Origin: Bradyrhizobium sp. CB3481
Lineage (GTDB): Bacteria > Pseudomonadota > Alphaproteobacteria > Rhizobiales > Xanthobacteraceae
Direction of reading: 5' to 3'
Assembly: GCF_029714305.1 (NCBI RefSeq)
Contig: NZ_CP121647.1
Span: 3,182,501 to 3,246,500, forward strand
DNA length: 64,000 bases
The position numbers were made by a program, and so were the translations under genes. Below the pieces are notes generated by a model that did not search any database, had not been told where the DNA came from, and saw nothing but the letters and a program-made list of their open reading frames with translations. Positions 60,539-64,000 of the stretch are shown here, piece by piece; the stretch's first letter is position 1; each line of letters starts with the position of its first letter.

Positions 60539-61303
60539 ATGGAACTGATGATGCCGAGCTTTCACAACGGCGCTGTCGAAATTGCCTATCTCGATGAGGG
60601 GGAGGGCGATCCGATCGTCCTGGTGCACGGCTTTGCCTCCAGCAAGAACGTGAACTGGGTCTATCCGACCTGGGTTTCCGATCTGAGAAAGGACGGCCGC
60701 CGCGTCATCGCGCTCGACAATCGCGGCCACGGCGACTCGGAAAAGCTGTACGACATCGCCGACTATGAAATCGCGATCATGGCAGGCGATGTCATCGCGC
60801 TGCTCGATCATCTCGGCATCGAGCGCGCCGATATCATGGGCTATTCGCTGGGCTCGCGGATGACGGCGATACTGGCGCGCGAACAGCCACAGCGGCTGCG
60901 CTCGGCGATTTTCGGCGGCATCGGGATCGGGCTGATCGAAGGCGGCGGGCCCGGCGAGAGCGTGGCACTGGCGCTGGAGGCGCCGTCGCTTGAGGACGTC
61001 ACCGATCCGGTGGGGCGGACTTTTCGCGCCTTTGCCGACCAGACCCGCTCCGACCGCCGCGCGCTGGCCGCCTGCCTGCGCGGCTCACGGCGGCTGATGA
61101 CGGCGGAAGAGGCCGCCGCGATCGACGTACCGGTGCTGATCGCAGTCGGCACCAAGGATGAGATCGCGGGCTCAGCCGCGGCGCTCGGGGAAATCATTCC
61201 GGGCGCCGAGGTGCTCGACATTCCGAACCGCGACCACATGCGCGCGGTCGGGGACAAGGTCTACAAGGCCGGCGTCACCGACTTCCTGTCGCGCCGGCAA
61301 TGA
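60539..61303 (+). CDS. Alpha/beta hydrolase
   Basis: This 254-residue enzyme has a serine triad: oxyanion IVLVHGFASS, nucleophile S103 in GYSLGSR, and His in IPNRDHMRAVG. DNRGHGDSEK is the usual strand-4 region. ATG 60539 is listed; 60548 and 60551 are close alternatives. The last 132 bases overlap the coding sequence of the convergent membrane protein on the other strand. Carboxylesterase, lactonase or peroxidase-like activity is possible. Confidence 0.88.
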   Translation: MELMMPSFHNGAVEIAYLDEGEGDPIVLVHGFASSKNVNWVYPTWVSDLRKDGRRVIALDNRGHGDSEKLYDIADYEIAIMAGDVIALLDHLGIERADIMGYSLGSRMTAILAREQPQRLRSAIFGGIGIGLIEGGGPGESVALALEAPSLEDVTDPVGRTFRAFADQTRSDRRALAACLRGSRRLMTAEEAAAIDVPVLIAVGTKDEIAGSAAALGEIIPGAEVLDIPNRDHMRAVGDKVYKAGVTDFLSRRQ

Positions 61304-62677
61304 ACGGTCGCGCGACGCGGCTTCGCCGGTGACGAGCCTGACGGCCGCGATCAGCACTACCGTGGTCGTCAGCCACGCCATCCGCGCGCCATAGCGATCG
61401 TGCGGGCCGGATATCACGGCACAGATGAACGCATTGCCGAGCACGGCTGATGTGATCGTGCCGGCGAGCAGCGTGAGATCGTCGAGCGGCCGGCGCAGCG
61501 TGCCATGGCCGAACAGAACAGCGGCCAGGAGCAGTGATGCCAGTGCGACGGGAATGTGGACCCCGTTGATCGCGGTGAAGTCGAACCGCCAGCGCTGCTG
61601 TTGTGCCGCGCGCATCGGCTTCACTTGCGCAGGCAGAAAACGTTCGATGATGCCGTAGGTATGGCCGAGCCAGACGCCGACGCCTTCGCCGGTGCCGACC
61701 TGCATCAATTGTTGCGCGGTGCCCGTCAGCGCCGCCTTGGCCTGCCAGGCCGGATATTCGGCCAGCGAATGCAGGACGATCTGGCTCATCTCGTCGCTCA
61801 TGCCCTGAAAGCGGCCGAGCGTGTTGAACATGCTGTTGCCCCACAGGAACTGATCGGCGGTGGCGGGAAGCTGGTCGCGATAGGGGCAGAGTTTGAATCG
61901 CTGCGCCTGACAATGATCGCGCAAATATTGCGCGACGATGCCATCCTGCAGCATCCGGCCGAACGCGACGCCGTAACCGCCGGGCGTCCACGCCAGTTTT
62001 CCGGACAACGCAAAATTGGTCGACAGCAACAGCACGGCGCCGGCAACGATGGTGAGGCAGCCCTGCGTCAAGCCGGAAACGGAAATTCGCCCGCGCAGAA
62101 AAGGGCGCATGATCCAGCCGACGCAGCACAGCCCGAGCAGAACCCCGAGCGTCGCGCTATGCGATGCGGCGGCAAAGGCAGTGAAGCCGAACAACAGGCA
62201 TTTTTCCGGGATTGAGGTCCGCTTGTCCTGCGCGATCAAGATATAGAGCGCCAGTACGGCAAGGCCGGCAAAAATGTCGGTGAAGAGCGTGCTGACCAGC
62301 CAGGGCAGCGAGGTGGTCAACGCCAGTGCGAGGCTCATGGCGAGCAGCCGCAACGGCTGTAGCATGCCGAGCACGCGCAGCAGGAGCTGCAGGATCCACA
62401 GCGTCGCCAGCGCCTGGATGCCGAGATTGATCCAGAAGCTCGAATCCTCGCCGAAATGAAGATAGAGCCCGAACGTCGTCGAGCGGCTCGGCACCAGATA
62501 GCCCTCATACCAGCGGGCCAAATAGCCGCCGGTATCCCACTGGAGCAGGGGGTAGCCATTCCATAGCGCGGGGGCCAGCAACATCAATGGAATGGCGATG
62601 GTCGCGATCCAGGCCGACCGCGAAGCCGCGGCGGTCCGCGCCTGCAATATCTGCGTGCTGATCTGACTTTCCCCCAT
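61172..62677 (-). CDS. Large integral membrane protein, unknown (GT-C-like topology)
   Basis: This is a protein of about 501 residues with some ten membrane helices. It begins MGESQISTQ near 62677 (a TTG at 62722 would add 15 residues). The first loop after helix 1 carries LLQWDTGGYLARWYEGY, whose D/GGY pattern recalls the first periplasmic loop of GT-C glycosyltransferases; this is only a resemblance. The C-terminal 40 or so residues are soluble and antisense to the neighbouring hydrolase gene (61172-61303), so the natural stop may have been lost. Confidence 0.75.
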   Translation of the reverse strand: MGESQISTQILQARTAAASRSAWIATIAIPLMLLAPALWNGYPLLQWDTGGYLARWYEGYLVPSRSTTFGLYLHFGEDSSFWINLGIQALATLWILQLLLRVLGMLQPLRLLAMSLALALTTSLPWLVSTLFTDIFAGLAVLALYILIAQDKRTSIPEKCLLFGFTAFAAASHSATLGVLLGLCCVGWIMRPFLRGRISVSGLTQGCLTIVAGAVLLLSTNFALSGKLAWTPGGYGVAFGRMLQDGIVAQYLRDHCQAQRFKLCPYRDQLPATADQFLWGNSMFNTLGRFQGMSDEMSQIVLHSLAEYPAWQAKAALTGTAQQLMQVGTGEGVGVWLGHTYGIIERFLPAQVKPMRAAQQQRWRFDFTAINGVHIPVALASLLLAAVLFGHGTLRRPLDDLTLLAGTITSAVLGNAFICAVISGPHDRYGARMAWLTTTVVLIAAVRLVTGEAASRDRSLPARQEVGDAGLVDLVPDRAHVVAVRNVEHLGARNDFPERRG

Positions 62678-62883
62678 CAGGTCCCAGCATCCGGGAATGG
62701 CTGGCCGGCCGAAATTGACCAATAGTCGGACATGATCCGGCTTGATTTCCGGAATTGATTGACCACCTTGAACTAGCCCGAATGGCGTTCGGCAGCGGTT
62801 TACTTTGCCGAGGCCCGCCCGGGACAGAAGCCCGGCCGCCGTGCTATCATATCGGTCAACCGAACGAATTTGCGAGAGCCATC

Positions 62884-63711
62884 ATGGCAGTGCATCAGGT
62901 CAATCCGCAAGCATCGAAGCTCGCCGCGCTCGATCCGATCTGGGACCGGATCCGTGGCGAGGCGGAGGACATCGTCCGCCGCGAGCCCGAGCTTGCTTCC
63001 TTCATCTATTCGACCGTGCTGCACCACGACCGCCTCGAAGATTCGGTGGTGCATCGTCTCGCTGAGCGGCTCGATCATTCGGCGCTGTCGGGCGATCTGA
63101 TCCGCCAGACCTATGACGAGGCGCTGCGCGACGAGCCCGATCTCGGCAACGCGTTCCGCGCCGATCTGGTCGCGGTCTACGACCGCGATCCCGCAACCTC
63201 GCGCTTCATCGATCCCTTGCTCTACTTCAAGGGATTTCACGCGCTGCAGACCCATCGTCTGGCGTACTGGCTCTATCAAAAGGGCCGCAAGGATTTTGCC
63301 TATTACCTGCAGAGCCGTTCGTCGGCGGTGTTTCAGACCGACATCAATCCCGCCGCCAGGATCGGGCGCGGTATTTTCCTAGATCACGCGACCGGTTTCG
63401 TCTGCGGTGAGACCGCTGTCATCGACGACGACGTTTCGATTCTGCACGGCGTCACGCTCGGCGGTACCGGCAAGGAGAACGAAGACCGTCATCCGAAGAT
63501 CAGGCGCGGCGTGCTGATCGGGGCGGGCGCGAAGATTCTCGGCAATATCGAGATCGGCCACTGCGCGCGCATTGCCGCGGGTTCGGTGGTGGTCAAGCCG
63601 GTGCCGCATAACGTCACGGTGGCCGGCGTTCCCGCCAAGATCGTGGGCGAAGCCGGCTGTGCGGAGCCGTCGCGCACGATGGATCAGATGCTCGGCGCCA
63701 TCGGGCTTTGA
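62884..63711 (+). CDS. cysE: Serine O-acetyltransferase
   Basis: Acetylates L-serine as the first step of cysteine synthesis. The 275-residue protein has the CysE N-terminal helical domain (DPIWDRIRGEAEDIVRREPE) followed by a left-handed hexapeptide-repeat domain (ARIGRGIFLDHATGFVCGET and VSILHGVTLGGTGKENEDRH). The catalytic His/Asp residues are in the DHATG and HGVTLGG parts. Start ATG 62884; the upstream frame to 62755 is rejected. Followed by a terminator-like hairpin and then DUF3126. Confidence 0.95.
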   Translation: MAVHQVNPQASKLAALDPIWDRIRGEAEDIVRREPELASFIYSTVLHHDRLEDSVVHRLAERLDHSALSGDLIRQTYDEALRDEPDLGNAFRADLVAVYDRDPATSRFIDPLLYFKGFHALQTHRLAYWLYQKGRKDFAYYLQSRSSAVFQTDINPAARIGRGIFLDHATGFVCGETAVIDDDVSILHGVTLGGTGKENEDRHPKIRRGVLIGAGAKILGNIEIGHCARIAAGSVVVKPVPHNVTVAGVPAKIVGEAGCAEPSRTMDQMLGAIGL

Positions 63712-63727
63712 TTTTCCACGCTTTCTC

Positions 63728-63755
63728 CCAGCCGTATTTGTGAACTTACGGCTGG
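63728..63755 (+). terminator. Hairpin after cysE
   Basis: CCAGCCGTA (63728-63736) and TACGGCTGG (63747-63755) form a perfect 9-bp stem with a 10-base loop, 17 bases after the cysE stop. The tail is only moderately T-rich. Confidence 0.6.
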
Positions 63756-63817
63756 TAGTCTGTGTCGTCTCGTCCTAAAAACCTCCCGGAAATTCAGTGA
63801 ATCCGATGGAGACCGCC

Positions 63818-64000
63818 GTGGACGTTCAGGAAGTCAGGAAGCTCGACGCATATCTCAAGCGCGTATTCGGCAATCCCAAGATCCGTGTCGTGCCGCGGCC
63901 GAAAAAGGACGACTCCGCGGAAGTCTATATCGGCGAGGAGTTCGTCGGCGTGCTGTTCGTCGATGACGAGGACGACGATCGCTCGTTCCAGTTTCAGATG
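63818..64000 (+). CDS. DUF3126 family protein, cut by window end
   Basis: The frame opens at GTG 63818, preceded by GGAG with a 6-base spacer (ATG 63806 is less likely). It reads MDVQEVRKLDAYLKRVFGNP, then an acidic C-terminal part (VLFVDDEDDDRSFQFQ). At least 61 residues are inside the window and no stop is reached. Small DUF3126 proteins regularly follow cysE in alphaproteobacteria; their function is unknown. Confidence 0.85.
   Translation, partial: MDVQEVRKLDAYLKRVFGNPKIRVVPRPKKDDSAEVYIGEEFVGVLFVDDEDDDRSFQFQM

Overview
The window looks like chromosomal DNA of a Bradyrhizobium-type alphaproteobacterium (Nitrobacteraceae). The evidence is the high GC content, the gene families (phasin, Usg, CHCC zinc finger, cysE followed by DUF3126, CIRCE-controlled groESL), and more than twenty short palindromic repeats between genes, of the kinds common in bradyrhizobia. 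I saw no insertion sequence, integrase, CRISPR array or replication origin. Most of the window is ordinary core and catabolic gene content.

Layout. 0.6-7.7 kb: an rtcB RNA-ligase gene broken by a one-base frameshift, a DUF2778 L,D-transpeptidase-like protein, AMP nucleosidase, a tandem pair of tRNA-like sequences, a slipin (SPFH) gene and a 2-oxoglutarate oxygenase. The first tRNA-like sequence has a GNRA tetraloop in place of an anticodon loop. 8-14 kb: a Crp-type regulator, small proteins, a phasin, groES-groEL behind three CIRCE-like inverted repeats, Usg and a cupin. 14-21 kb: a nucleoside transporter, an MFS exporter, a patatin/GntP pair, an SDR and the Anbu proteasome-like peptidase. 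21-29 kb: a Sel1 protein, an oligopeptide-binding protein, a Bug receptor divergent from a LysR regulator with a clear T-N11-A operator, then the transglutaminase / alpha-E / circularly permuted ATP-grasp operon that normally travels with Anbu. 29-36 kb: housekeeping and detoxification genes (CinA-like, gpt, MetE-like, GST, HCCA isomerase, quinone oxidoreductase, a lipase-like hydrolase).

36-48.5 kb is a coherent peptide/amide-utilisation island. On the minus strand lie a CPG2-like M20 peptidase, two Dpp/Opp permeases, a fused double ATPase, an M81 (MlrC-like) metallopeptidase, an M20 amidohydrolase, an amidase and an enoyl-CoA hydratase. The matching binding protein is divergent on the plus strand. 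49-57 kb: an alpha/beta hydrolase with a 47-codon gene and hairpin behind it, an acyltransferase, a gene-poor stretch of about 1.1 kb, a class III cyclase-TPR protein, a TMEM175-like channel, a vanadium haloperoxidase and tRNA-Leu(UAA). 57-64 kb: a lipoprotein, a flavin monooxygenase with a CHCC zinc finger, an unknown membrane protein, a hydrolase, a large membrane protein that overlaps it tail to tail, cysE, and the start of a DUF3126 gene cut by the window edge.

The most interesting part is the tRNA-like tandem just upstream of slipin, with a damaged rtcB 3.5 kb away. Together they suggest a decaying or rearranged RNA-repair locus with tRNA mimics. The triple CIRCE array is the second most interesting feature.
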